Assembly: GCA_022592445.1 (NCBI GenBank)
Contig: JABYQR010000052.1
Span: 62,001-126,000 of the forward strand
Direction: 5' to 3'
DNA: 64,000 nt
Source of the DNA: Cytidiella melzeri
Taxonomy: Eukaryota; Basidiomycota; Agaricomycetes; Polyporales; Irpicaceae
Part shown: in pieces, positions 12,198 through 23,548 of the stretch
How positions within the stretch are numbered: the first letter of the stretch is position 1
Layout of the letters: each line of letters opens with the position of its first letter
The notes under the pieces: model-generated
What the model saw: the letters and a program-made list of their open reading frames with translations, nothing else
What the model was told of the DNA's origin: nothing
Database searches by the model: none
Made by a program: the position numbers and the translations under genes

Positions 12198-12437
12198 TCA
12201 AAGCGTAGGTTTGGGAACAGCAAAGCAGCAAGGAATTGTCTGCCTTTTCTCCGCCCGTCTGTTGGCGTACTGGTCACGCCTACAACGATGCAGCAGAGTT
12301 ATAATCAGTCATCCAACCCTGGTAGTCCATTGCAACATTGGGACTTACTCAAGCAGGCGAGGGTCAGGGCCCATGGGGGTGGCCACGGCGGCAGTGGCGA
12401 ATAGCGCGACGAAGAGGACGATGGCCTTGAGCTGCAT
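12198..12437 (-). CDS. Small secreted peptide precursor with Kex2-type site
   Basis: A 56-residue predicted protein in two exons, 12437-12349 and 12279-12198, joined across a 69-bp GT...AG intron. It is too short for ordinary ORF calling. Residues 1-20 (MQLKAIVLFVALFATAAVAT) form a clear signal peptide. A short polar pro-region follows and ends at an AEKR dibasic site, as cleaved by Kex2. The remaining C-terminal peptide is about 14 residues, QTIPCCFAVPKPTL, with adjacent cysteines. Upstream on the same strand are a TATA-like box at 12590-12585 and a possible 5' UTR intron donor at 12533-12528. I do not recognise the family. It could be a processed signalling peptide, a small effector or an abundant secreted protein. 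It lacks a C-terminal CaaX, so it is not a typical basidiomycete mating pheromone. The gene model is inference from splice sites and signal peptide. Confidence 0.6.
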
Positions 12438-13337
12438 ATCGACACAAAAAGTAGGATAGATGGGTGGAGCGGCGCTAGTGGAGGTGTGAGTACGTTGGGA
12501 AAAGCTCAGGGGATACCTGATTGACTACTTACGATGTGGGATCGAGCTGAGGGCTTGAGGGATACTCTTGCGCTTCGAGTTGCCTTTATATCTTGTCCCC
12601 GTCATCTACCTGCAAGAGAAAACACATTTTTCGATCAATATAGTGAGGCACATAGTTGCATACTCATACGTAAAATTTTTTCGGCTGTCCAGATTTATCA
12701 CGTACTAGTTCGTTGTGAAGTCACTTGCGGATCGGACGGGCAACGTTAGTGTACCTGGAAGAGGTGCATGATAAAGATATCGGGCTGTGCAGACACACTC
12801 GGATCTCCTGCGCAAACAGCGCTTTCAGCTTGGCCGCTGTTACTGCCACTACGTACTGCGAAGACGGCCAGGACGCGTTGACACGACAGGTGCCGGAGGT
12901 TGTCACGAGCTCATCATGCACTATGCAGTGTATGCACGCGGACGGAAATGAAGCTGAAGCGTGTCATGCCAGGTGTTCTGAGCGTTTTCCTATGTATAGG
13001 ACTATAGCGCGACAAATATTGAGATAGTGCACTTTTTGGGATCCCGGGGTGATGCATGTGTCCTGCGGTTGTCCGAGGGGGATTAATGTGTCTTACTGCG
13101 TTGGCAAATTGTCGGGCGCCTCAGAATTTGGCAACAGCAGACCGAGCGAGAGGCCACACTGATAAGTAGTGCAAAACAGATTGATATTGCCCTTCGACAT
13201 GAAGCTATCTCTTCGAAGACTTACTAGTCAGCATCATGTCGGTCAGGAATACGGCATGGCCTGACACTCACTTTATATACAGCACGTCTATGCCAGAACT
13301 GATCAAGCAGTGCACACATGTAGAGAGCAAGCAGTGC
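12438..13337. other. Intergenic; promoter of the small peptide gene
   Basis: The left part (12438-12600) looks like the 5' UTR and core promoter of the peptide gene. The remainder, to the end of the acyltransferase gene, has no recognisable gene; a 100-codon plus-strand frame at 12725-13027 has no domain. Confidence 0.45.
12585..12590 (-). promoter_or_regulatory. TATA box-like element of the peptide gene
   Basis: TATAAA reads on the minus strand here, about 150 bp upstream of the ATG at 12437. A splice donor-like GTAAGT at 12533-12528 suggests a leader intron between the box and the start codon, which would bring the transcript start to a normal distance. Confidence 0.4.
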
Positions 13338-15410
13338 CTAATCTTCTGGATAATCAACGACTTTATCGTAGAGTCTAAGTGTCTCGTTCCAATCTCTTTT
13401 CCTCCGCCGCCGCAACGAAAAGTATTTTGCTTTGCTCGCCCAGGGCCCCCTGGTCCTGCCTTTGCTTTGCTGTCCTGTGTCAGCTTGAGCGAAATGTTTC
13501 TCAGGCGCGTCAGGAAGGCCAAGAGTGTTCGTGGCCAAGTCCATGACGCGCGCGTGTAGATTATCTCGGGTAGCCCGTAGCTTGCCGAGATGTTTTTCTC
13601 CCATACGTAACAGGCGCGCCAGTGAGGCAAAGGCCCTGATCGCGGACACAGCGTCTTCGAACCATCGTAAGGACAACCACATCGCGAGCGGCACCGCCCA
13701 GATGGTGATGAAGGCCACCGGGAACGTCAACAACGTGGCTGATGTCCATACGCAGATGCCGGACATGAGGCCGTACACGAGTTTGTACTGCGCAATTTCG
13801 TCCCATGTGTCCCAGATCGGCCCGCTGCGCTTGAACTCCCGTACGCCAACAAAGGTCGTAACGGCTATCGGTATCCAGAGCAGCAGGCCGGGAAGTGATA
13901 TTGAAAACAGCAAAATTGACCACGTAAGACGGACGAACATTCGATATATGATTACGCGCTTCCGGAGTGGTTTACGAATCCTGTCGTCTTTCACACCCCA
14001 TGTGGCTAGTTCGTCTTGATAGTTCTATATCATATTGTTACAAGTCAGCCAGCGACAAACAACTGACGCATGTTTGTGGCGCACCTTTAGATCCTCCTCT
14101 AGCTTTAAGATTCGTGTAGAAATGGAGCTGGGATCATCGCCACTCGACAACGTGTCGTATTCCAGATCGCTTCCACTGAGTCTGTCGCCGTGCCTGGAGG
14201 AGTTTGCGAGCTTGAAACCTTCCAAAAATGTTCGCACAACCCTGATATAGTCTCCAAGCGACATCTGCGTTCCCAGCGGAGCATAGATTGTAGCAGCGAG
14301 TCTCGAGACACGATGTAACCTCCAAGAAGGCGCGTCAAGGGTTCCGGAGCCGATTTGCTGGTGCATCTTCGCAGTCAGAGAGCGTATCTCCGAATAATCC
14401 ACAGGTTCAAGGAGCTCAGGGTTGTTCTGTTAGGTCCGAGAGACTTTAGATACGTCACAGTGCGATTCTCGTAACCACCCACCGAAGGGGTCAGTCGGAT
14501 AGGTGGATGAAACGTGACCAGGACATCGGACCGGAAATGCTGACGATGCCTACAACGCATGCGAATTGATATTCGGATACATAAAAGAGCTCAGAAACTC
14601 ACATGTACGTGATTGAACATGTTAGGATGCATAATTCAAAGTCTGCTGAGTTGCGGTTACGAGATAATGCATCGGATGCGATCCTCGCCACTGATAGTAC
14701 ACAGATATTGAGCTAATCAAGTCAAGGCTACTTGGAAGGCCACACACCTCCTGTTTTAAGAGGGGCTATGGTCGGATGGAAGCGACTACCCCCTTCTGGA
14801 AAAAGGCACACCGCATCGCCGTAGTCCAGTGCCTATGAATGATGGGATTGTTGGGCGCACAAGTCGCTTGGTGCCGAAGGACGTCTAGCTCACCTCAAGG
14901 AGAGATCGCATTACATTACTGTTATCCACCTGGCCGTTGACATAGTCCTTTCGCCTTTGCAAGGGCAGCGTCCCCGCGGACTCAATCAGCCAGCTAGTGA
15001 ACGTTTTTCTACCAAATTGTGTCGATTTGGCAGTCAAACGTAGGAGGTTACGCCTCTAGACTCGAACGGACGATTAAGTTCGCCTCGCTTAGAGTGACTT
15101 GGGTATTTCGTACCTTTGAAGGTATAGTTGCAACAAGAACACTAGCAGCAGGTGCGTCGTTAGTTCCACCGATGTAAAATAAATAGATTGAAGAGCTCAC
15201 AGTGCATCTGTAAGTGAATTGCTATGGTTCGCACAGACTATGCTAGAATGGCATCTCAGCGACGACTCGAACTCGTAAGATTGGACTAGCGTACCAAGGT
15301 ACGCCTCTCGGAGGTATGTTCTCCGTGCCTTCAACTACTATCGTACCATAGAATATCTTGAGCACAAATTTGAATAGAAGCCTGAACATGCGTGAGGTTA
15401 ATAACACCAT
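13338..15410 (-). CDS. SCT1: Glycerol-3-phosphate / DHAP sn-1 acyltransferase (Sct1/Gpt2 type)
   Basis: ER enzyme for the first step of glycerolipid synthesis, acylating glycerol-3-phosphate or DHAP to lysophosphatidate. The acyltransferase motifs are in order. Motif I, CANHSNSLTDAL, is near 15220. RRNLLRLTAKSTQFGRK and LIESAGTLPLQRRKDYVNGQ follow (about 15050-14930). Motif II/III, VCLFPEGGSRFHPTIAPLKT, is near 14800. Later parts are HRQHFRSDVLVTFHPPI (about 14520), a helical region ending LKLEEDLK (about 14100), YQDELATWGVKDDR, and a C-terminal exon (to 13338) with three hydrophobic spans followed by a basic tail. At least seven exons with short introns. The ATG at 15410 was chosen because the open frame has no ATG upstream (it begins with TTG); a second ATG lies at 15389. 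It is divergent from RRP12. Family assignment is firm; Sct1 versus Gpt2 cannot be separated. Confidence 0.9.
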
Positions 15411-15792
15411 GGACTCTAACAACTGACACAAACGGTGAACCTCACCGGATCAGAAAGTACGACCATGGTGTAGTCGATCCTGGTGGCATTACATAGGCTG
15501 GGAAGGGATGTAGAGCACAACGCCGTTGTGAGTGACGGTGGCTGGCAAGCCCCGTCTTCAGGGGCCTATGGAGTTTGCACTTGGACTTGAAGTTCAGAGG
15601 CTGTTCAACGTTCATGGCAACGTTCCAACTTGAACAGTTCAGCACGTTTCACGGCAGCGGACAGCACGGGCCGGAATACCTTTTGCCTCCACCGACGCCT
15701 GCCTAAACTGGAAGAGTCGGAACCACGGGCGGGTCATCACTGAAGTTTTACTCAAGTACGTGCACGCGCACGACTAGTTCTCCTTCCTCATC
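15411..15792. promoter_or_regulatory. Divergent promoter, acyltransferase / RRP12
   Basis: A 382-bp gap between divergent start codons. No TATA box is evident. A 67-codon minus-strand frame here has no ATG-supported domain. Confidence 0.5.
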
Positions 15793-18700
15793 ATGGCGGA
15801 CAGTCTCGAACAAGTACTCTCCAAAATACGACCACATACATCGTCCTCCCTGCAGCATCAAAAGGCACCAGCTACTCTGCTCAAAGCAATCGAGGCAACA
15901 TTCCACGAGCAAAATACCGAGAGATCATCCACAGCATATTTTGCTGCTCTTCTCACTACACTCGACGGGAGTATACAAACAGCTCCAGCTACAGGTCCTG
16001 CCTTGGGAGATGGTGATGTTCTGCCTGCAGAACTATACCTGCTAGCTCTGGTCATACCGTTCGTCCCACCCCCTGTAATACGCACAAACTTGAATACACT
16101 TCTGTCTCTAACCGCGCCGTTGTTCCCTACGCTGGTCCATCATGCTCCTCCCCTGAGATCCCAATTGACAATTTATGCATCCGTATTCGACGCATTGGAA
16201 AAGCCGCAACTCGAAACACCAGGTCTTAGACAGGCGTTCGGGTCAATTCTGCACTTATGTCTGGATCCTCGCCCGAAAGTGAGGAAGAAGGCTGCTGAGC
16301 TCGTGAGAGATCTACTCGCGAGCCCTCCGCCTCCCATGATTCGCCATCCGTACGCAGACAGGGTTGCAGAATGGACGATTAGCTCGCTCACCGAGCTGAC
16401 GGCTGGAGGTCTGCCGAAACTCAAAGGGAAGAAGGCAGAGACGGATGGCTCAGACACTGCTATTCACCTGCTGGCATTCCTGCGTCCCATACTCTCCTCT
16501 CTTCCCTTGTCTGTAAGTCTGCTGCTACGTTTTTGAGATTCTCGACACTCAAGGGTATCATCAGACTTTGCCTACTGTCACAGCCGCACTACTCGGTCTT
16601 CCCCGCATGGGCAACCCGTACCTTTCTCAGTCTGCGTATTCAATCTTGGCCGAGCTTGTGTCAATATCGCCAGATGACCCCACTGCGAACGTGCACTCAC
16701 AGCTACCGGCGATCTTGAAAGCTGTCCTATCTTCCCCGCCATCCAAAACCGACTCTACCCTCTCACCAGCCTGGACAAATGTCCTCGCAAATGTCATGCT
16801 CGCGTACCATGTCTCAGATCCAGAAACATGTTCCTCAAAACTGGGTGATGCTTGGAAGGCGATCTGGTCCTTTCTTGACTCTTCAGACGCCAGCGTGCGC
16901 AAGTCGGCCTCTGGGTCTCTTGGGTTGCTGACAAAATGCTTCACACCATCTCTGGTCGAAGCAGCAACAAGAGAGGCCGGAATTAGCGAGCCCAAGGCGC
17001 CTTTGGCACGCATCGTGTCTCAATCCGGGAAGGCGTTAGATTCTCTACCTTTCGCCCGTGCTATTCCAGAGTTGCTGGCTCTCATCTCATCTCTCATATC
17101 CGGTCTTCGTTATTCTTCTGGCCCAACATCCACTTCTACTGCTGCAGAAACCCTTATGTTGCCTGTCATCAACAAGGTAGCCGAATTACGGGTTCAGAAG
17201 ACATTCGAGTACAAGGAAGCGGCCGACACGGTTCTCTATACAGCGATGCACATCCTCGGACCCCATGTCCTTCTTCGAGAGCTACCTCTCAATCTTGAGC
17301 CCGCTGACAGGAAAGCTGGAAAAGAACCGCGAGCATATTTACTTCCAATGCTTTCTCAACCACACCCTTCCCCCCTGGGACATTTTGTGTCGTATTTTGT
17401 ACCGCTCACAGAGCGCATGTTCGACCTACAGCAGACAGCCGAAGCTGAAGGAAGGCAGTCCGAAGCCAAAGTCTGGAGTGTGCTTGTGGATCAGATATGG
17501 TCCGGCTTGCACGGTTACTGCTACGGCACCATCGACTTACAGAGGGTATGCGTCGTAGCAGCTGCGAAAAGATTCTTCGTTTGCTGATACACCAACACAA
17601 CAATATCTACAGGCTCTTACAGCAGAATTCTCGCAACTGTTGTCGCAGCTACTGTACTCGCAACCGGAGCTCCGTCCGGCGGTCCTCAAGGCTTTGAGAG
17701 TTATTGTTGAGTCCAACGTCGCAATCGCGTCGGGAGAGGAGAGTCAGTTGAAGAAGCTGCCGGAAGCTGCGCGAGACGCTTTCATTAGCCGCGCAGCTGC
17801 TGCAGTCAACGTCACTTTCTTACGCACCCAGGTGGAGAGCTGGCTCTCCGTGCTCTTCAACGTGTTCTCCAGTGCTGGCAGAGACGGCCAAGGAGCTGTA
17901 GCCGATGTCATTACCGTCTGGGTGTCCATCGCTGATGCAAAGGTACCGTAACCATATCGAACGTTCAAAGAAGAAGTACTCAATTCTCCGTGTAGGAAGT
18001 TGCAAAGGCCTACCAAAAGCTCATCTCCCTCCTGAAGCAGAATCTCGCAAAACCTGGGCCATCTCAAGCACAAGGAGGAAAAGACAACAGTATCACTGCT
18101 ATGACACTGGATCTCCTGGTTCTCATGCTTCCGCATCTCTCTACTTCCGATGGCTCGGCACTTTTCGACATTTGTCTTACCAGCGAGATCACGGAAAGTA
18201 GCGATAACGCTGTTCAGAAACGAGGTTATAAAATCCTAGGGAAGCTCATTGAACACGACAAGGCATCTCCAGATCCACAGCAAGTGCTGCAGAAGATGGA
18301 CTCACTTCTGAGCGGACTTGCGCCGGCGGCGAAGAAGGTACGATTTACTTGGATTGATGTTGAGCATTCTATAGCGAGAGTCGTTTCTAGGACCGCTTTG
18401 TCTTGCTCAGTCTACTTGTCACACGCATCCCTTCCACAAGCTTGCACCTTCTTCCTCGCGTAATACCTGAAGCCGTGCTTGGGACGAAAGAGCCATCGGA
18501 AAAGGCCCGAACAGCCGCATTCGACCTCGTCGTGTCAATGGGTAAGAAAATGTCAGAAGGTGGTGTAGTCAGAAGAGACCTCTTGGAAGGAATGGACGAA
18601 GACGGGCCTGGCCAAGGTCAGTGTTAGCGCTCTCTTTCTTTGATTTGCTGCTCAAACAAGCAATCGCATAGCTACGGCGAGCATTGAGGAGTATATGACT

Positions 18701-20045
18701 ATGATAGCAGGAGGTTTGGCAGGAGCGTCGCCACACATGATAAGCGCCACGATTACCGCACTCTCAAGATTAGTCTTCGAGTTCAATGGTACGTGATTCG
18801 AATAATGCTGCAGCTCCTTGTTTTGACAGGTCGTAGACTTGATCTCTTCTCAAATGCACACCGAAATATTCACGACCTTGCTGGTATTTGTTACTTCCAA
18901 CAATCGTGAGATTGTCAAGTCTGCCCTCGGTTACATCAAGTTGGCAATACACACGATGCCTGTGGATTTATTACGCCCTCATTTGCAGAGGCTTGTTACT
19001 GCGCTTCTGAGCTGGTCGCACGACCACAAAAATCACTTCAAGTCTAAAGTCCGCCACATCTTCGAGAGGATCCTTCGAAGGTTTGCATGGGAGGATGTTT
19101 ATACTTGCGCAGAAGAAGATGACGCTCGCAAGGTTCTAATCAATATCAAGAAGAGGAAGGACAGGGCTAAGCGTAAGAAAGCCCGGGATGCTGAAGGTGA
19201 CGAAGATGGCGGTGATGCCAAGGTACGTTTAGTTGGCTCTGCGTACGAAAATTAACAACTCACAATGCCCAAGAACGCGGCTGCACAGCGACCTACTGGG
19301 GATGCATTTGAGGATGTCCTCTACGGGAGTGAGAGCGAACTCGATGACAGCGATGAGGAAGAGCCGAATGTCCCATCTGGACGAGCAGCCAAACACAAGG
19401 GCGAAGCTGGGGGCGCACGCTTGCGTATGAATGGTGACGAGCCGATGGATCTATTGTCAGGGGCGGCCACGGGAATAACAAGTACGTATGTCGTCAATTG
19501 CTTTGCAAATGACATCTCTTATAATTTCTCGTCATCTTTAGATGACGCCGGCAAGAAGCGCAAGAAGCCGGGACAGGACGCTGCCCGTTTCAAAACCGAT
19601 CTTGAGACTGGGAAGATGGTGATTGGTATTGAGGGCGAGGAAGAGGATGTGAACATGGTGGAGGACGTGGAAGGAGTAGCATATCGTGAGAGCATGACAT
19701 CGGCCGACGGCTTCACACGAGGTCCCAATGGTCGTGTGAAGTTCAACAAAGACACGAAAAAGCGCAGACGGGAGGCCGACGAGGATGTCGAAATGGGTGA
19801 TGCTCATACCGAGCCACCTAAGAAGGAGAAGCGTCGTTCACAAGCAAAATTCGGACAGGAGTTCAAAGCTAAGGTTAGCGAAACATTTGAGCCGCATTTC
19901 GCTCGGTCTGATGGCGAAAACCTTACAGAAAGCGGGTGGGGATGTCAAAAAAGGCGGCGTTGATCCTTACGCATACCTTCCGCTCTCACAGGCAGCTAAA
20001 AAGAAAGGTAGGAAGGAACGGATTGGTATCGCAGGGAAGCATTAG
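15793..20045 (+). CDS. RRP12: RRP12, ribosomal RNA-processing HEAT-repeat protein
   Basis: Nuclear HEAT/armadillo-repeat protein required for export and maturation of pre-ribosomal subunits. The ATG at 15793 starts MADSLEQVLSKIRPHTSSSL. Hydrophobic helical repeats follow, and the NUC173 domain lies at about 16900-17350 (for example VINKVAELRVQKTFEYKEAA and HILGPHVLLRELPLNLEP). Later exons carry HEAT-like segments (TIHTMPVDLLRPHLQRL-type, 18840-19100) and RHIFERILRRFAWEDV. The C-terminus is highly charged with runs of Lys/Arg/Glu/Asp, as in yeast Rrp12, and ends GVDPYAYLPLSQAAKKKGRK. The last join is a GT...AG intron ending just before 19931. About ten exons, total length near the usual 1,200-1,300 residues. 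No lesion seen. Confidence 0.93.
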
Positions 20046-20407
20046 GCTGCGGTGTGTCCTTACCTATATCGTGGTGCCGTCGTTGGAATCCATGTTCAGA
20101 TATACTACTTTCCGTGCTTACCACCCCACTGAGGATTATATGAGTCCGTCAGAAGGTGTCAGTATGTGCGCATTGACCTAGAAAATACGGCGTGGTTACG
20201 TTCTAACTTGTGATGTATGTGTGTTACATTCTTTGTCTTCGGTCTCATTGAACTGACAACCGGTCCCGGCAGAACCAGAAGCCCTGTGCCGCTCAAGGAG
20301 TATTCCCATACGAGCTTCCACAAACATGCGTACCAGCATATATACACGAGCCATAAACACTTTCACCTCTCTATCACTATATACGTAACCTCCCCTTCTA
20401 GCCCCTT
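20046..20407. promoter_or_regulatory. Intergenic, promoter of FAD monooxygenase
   Basis: Both flanking genes are on the plus strand, so this holds the RRP12 3' UTR and the monooxygenase promoter. A TATATA-containing stretch near 20337-20343 lies about 65 bp before the start codon and is a plausible core promoter element. Confidence 0.4.
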
Positions 20408-22204
20408 ATGACGGACCCAAAGCACAAATTCCGAGTGGCAATCTGGTGAGCATTACTTACATCATCGATTGAGCATTAAGCGTCGTGCTCATCTCAGTGC
20501 AGCGGAGGAGGCATTGGAGGACTAACCCTAGCCGTGGCACTTACAAGCTACCCCGACATCGACGTCCAGGTGTACGAGGCCGCAGGGAAACTCGCCGAGA
20601 TCGGAGCGGGGGTAATGATATGGGGCAGGACATGGAAGATCCTGACGACGCTCGGTCTCGCTCCAACTCTGCGACGTGTTGCCGGTGTGTCTGTGGACAA
20701 AGACATTGGTGGGCGTTGTCGTGGGATCAGTCTCATCTGAACTACAGCTGACGCACAGTCATAGAACCTGATTTTGGCTTCGAGTTTCGCAGATCAGACA
20801 GGCCTGAAGGATTCACATTCTTCCGGCTTTCACTACCTTGTATGTTCGTGACTTGGAGTGTCGCAGGTAGTATGCGCCTGAGTCTAACCAAAACCTCCAC
20901 TAGTTATCACGTATCTATTCCACAGGGCACATTTCTTGAACGTATTGGTGGAGCGGCTTCCCGCCAACATCGCCCATCTCGGAAAACGCCTGCGCACATA
21001 CTCGCATGACACGTCCTCCGGAGAGATTGCCCTCGAATTCGCGGACGGTTCCAGTGCGACGTGCGACATTCTGATCGGCAGCGACGGAATCAAGTCTGCC
21101 GTGCGTCGCTGCATGTACGAAAGGAAAGCCGCGGCCGGAAAGCCTGAGCTGCTGAAACACGTCGAGCCTCGCTTCACTGGCTGGGTTGTCTATCGGTCTC
21201 TAGTGCCGGTCGAGAAGCTCGTCAAGGATGAGAAGACGCATCGTATTTTCCACCAACCCATGATGGTGAGGGTGTCATCATGATTGAAAGTGGCGAGAAT
21301 GCTCATAACCGTGGCGTAGTACTGCGGCGTTCATAAAGTGCGTACTCCCTCGTCTTGCAGGGATGGCTTGAGTTGCTCAGTTTTGGGGCTTCTGGCTATA
21401 ATAGCACGTTGTAAGCTACGGGATAGCAAACGGCAAGTTAGGGAACGTGGTCGGGTTTCACTCCATTCCAGTGGATGACAACACGACATATGACGGACCC
21501 TGGGTTTCAGAAGTCTTACGTGACGAGGTGGTGGACCGTTTCGCGGGCTGGGAGCCAGAATTACAAGACTTGATCCAGGTGAGTTAGCTATAGGAGACAT
21601 TCGGCATTCGTAGAGTTGATGATATGTTGCCAGCCAATAGAGAAAGCCCTGAAATGGGCGATACATGCTTTGCACCCATTACCTACGTACCTCGATGGGC
21701 GTGTGGCTCTGCTCGGCGATGCCGTGAGTGTACACGCAATTATGCGTTGTCACAAGCTTGTTGAGGATGCAGCATTGTTGTAGGCTCATGCAATGACACC
21801 GCACCAAGGGGCAGGTGCCGGGCAAGCAGTTGAAGTAAGTGTCATGGTCTATGCTTTTTCTCTGCCTGATATCTGCATTGTAGGATGCCTATGTCCTCGC
21901 TGGAATCCTTGGCGATCCGTCTACGACGCGGGACACACTCACCATCGCCCTACAAGCATACGATCGCATCCGAGTGCCTTTCGCCAATCATGTCCTGAAA
22001 GGCTCGTATGAATCCGGCAGAATGTACGAGTTCTGGAACGAAGAAGGAGAGGACTACGAGAGATTGCCGCATGCCATTAGCCACCAGTGGGATTGGGTTG
22101 AGTCTGATACCCCTGAGGAGCAGATTGAAAAGGCGTTGCGTTGGATGCGTGAAGCTAACATGCAGACAAGAAGCTCAGATCACGTTAATGACACACTTAA
22201 CTAA
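20408..22204 (+). CDS. FAD-dependent monooxygenase, salicylate hydroxylase-like
   Basis: Class A flavoprotein monooxygenase using NAD(P)H and O2 to hydroxylate an aromatic or terpenoid-type substrate; the substrate cannot be told. The Rossmann GxGxxG motif is split by the first intron: RVAIW joins C-S-GGGIGGLTLAVALTS. The DG motif is ILIGSDGIKSAVRR (about 21070-21110). The GD motif GRVALLGDA is at about 21700, followed after an intron by AMTPHQGAGAGQAVEDAYVL. The C-terminal part contains RIRVPFANHVLKGSYESGRM. About nine exons with short introns; all three signature motifs are intact, so it is probably active. There is no biosynthetic cluster around it, so it may act in aromatic catabolism. 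Confidence 0.88.
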
Positions 22205-22394
22205 AGTACATCCAGGTCAGACGGGAAGCGAGAGCGTGTGCAAGCGTCCAGGATAAACATAGTACAAGAAATCATCACTAGCAGACCAGGGGCAGAGAGC
22301 ATGTCTTTGATTATAGCGAGGCTTTTGAAGACTGAGAACCGAGCATAACTGGCAGTTATCAAAATATGCATGGGGCGGACGTTGATACGACAGA

Positions 22395-23277
22395 TTATCC
22401 ATGGATGGGTGTATATGCCCGATTTCCAGCAGCCCATCTATGGCCCATGCTTGCCGCAGTTCCAGTGACCAATACGCCAAAGGTCAAGAGGACGGCTATA
22501 ATCCATGCAAGTGTCCCCAAGATAAAGGCACCACCTGCAGTAGCCCTCAGCAACATGCCTCAGAGAAGCAGATAGACGAACGCACCTGGGCGAGCTCTTT
22601 CGAATCCAGGGAAGCTGGCCTGGTTGTAGGTATCGGTGACGAGAGCAAACGTGCCAATCAAGCAGACAGCTATGGCAGATCGTAAATACAAAAAATAGTT
22701 CAATCGAAGACGCAGAACACGCGAAACGCACCATGCAGCGCAACAAGGGCAGCCACCACACTCCATATCCTCCTCCGTCTCGAATGCGTCGTCACACCGA
22801 AGACGATAGCCAAGCACGAGACCGCTCCGAACCCAGTAGCCAGCTCAGACAGATACCCAGCAGATGTCCACTTGACGCAGAACGTCTGGTTCTCCTTTTC
22901 ACACGAATCCTTGGTCCTAGAGGGGAAGGTGCGACATCTGTAGTCGCTGTATTCGATCTTGCTCCCGCCGCCACTGGGAATCGACATGGATTGGTACTCG
23001 CAGCTGCGCACGAGTCCATACTCCACGATAACTCTTGTGCCCAGTATTTCAGGGTATCGGACGACCAGCCTTTGATAAACTTAGAGGTTAGCAGCACCAC
23101 TGACAAACACAGGAGTGTTGTACGTGCCAGTCTGACCGCTGGAGCGAGAATACGTTCTGAGCGAAAGAGCAAGTTCAGCACTCGAATCGGCGAGAGCTTC
23201 AGGCCGGATGGGTTTCTCACTAGAAGCAAGCTAATCACGACGACGAAGAAAGTGACAACGTATGAAGTTTTCCTCAT
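22395..23277 (-). CDS. Multi-pass membrane protein, claudin/SUR7-like topology, function unknown
   Basis: The gene starts MRKTSYVVTFFVVVISLLLV, a signal anchor. An extracellular stretch with several cysteines (VRSCEYQ, DYRCRTFP, DSCEKENQTFCVKW) follows. Three further hydrophobic spans then occur: GYLSELATGFGAVSCLAIVF, IWSVVAALVALHGAFRVFCV with the adjacent YFLYLRSAIAVCLIGTFALV, and GGAFILGTLAWIIAVLLTFG. The stop TAA is at 22397-22395, reached through an intron ending before the exon that begins within a Gly codon near 22550. One long N-terminal extracellular loop with paired cysteines followed by clustered spans resembles fungal SUR7/PalI-type proteins, but I do not recognise the family with certainty. 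Four or five exons are needed. Confidence 0.7.
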
Positions 23278-23548
23278 TTTGTGTGTGAGCAATGAGAACA
23301 GTGTATGCTGCAAGGGAGGTGGTGGCTCGAGGTCAAGAGCGAGCGACACACAAGTCTGCGGTCTTGCGCGTTTCTCTTCTGTGATCGCGCAGCCTAGACC
23401 CCGAAAACCGCACTCCTCCAGTGTTTCCTATGTTGAATTGAACTAGATTTACTGTAGGCTCCGTGAACATCGTGTATAAATTAAGGAGGCGAAAGAGCTA
23501 TAACAATGGTGCGTCGATACAGAGTCCTGCGAGACATCTAAACGGATC

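Noticed and set aside
12725..13027. 100-codon plus-strand frame
   Set aside because: No signal peptide, domain or coding-like composition; probably chance.
15442..15645. Minus-strand frame containing LKTG, resembling an acyltransferase motif
   Set aside because: The true PEGGSRFHPTIAPLKT motif is intact at about 14800 in the adjacent gene; this one has no neighbouring motifs and lies in the promoter gap.
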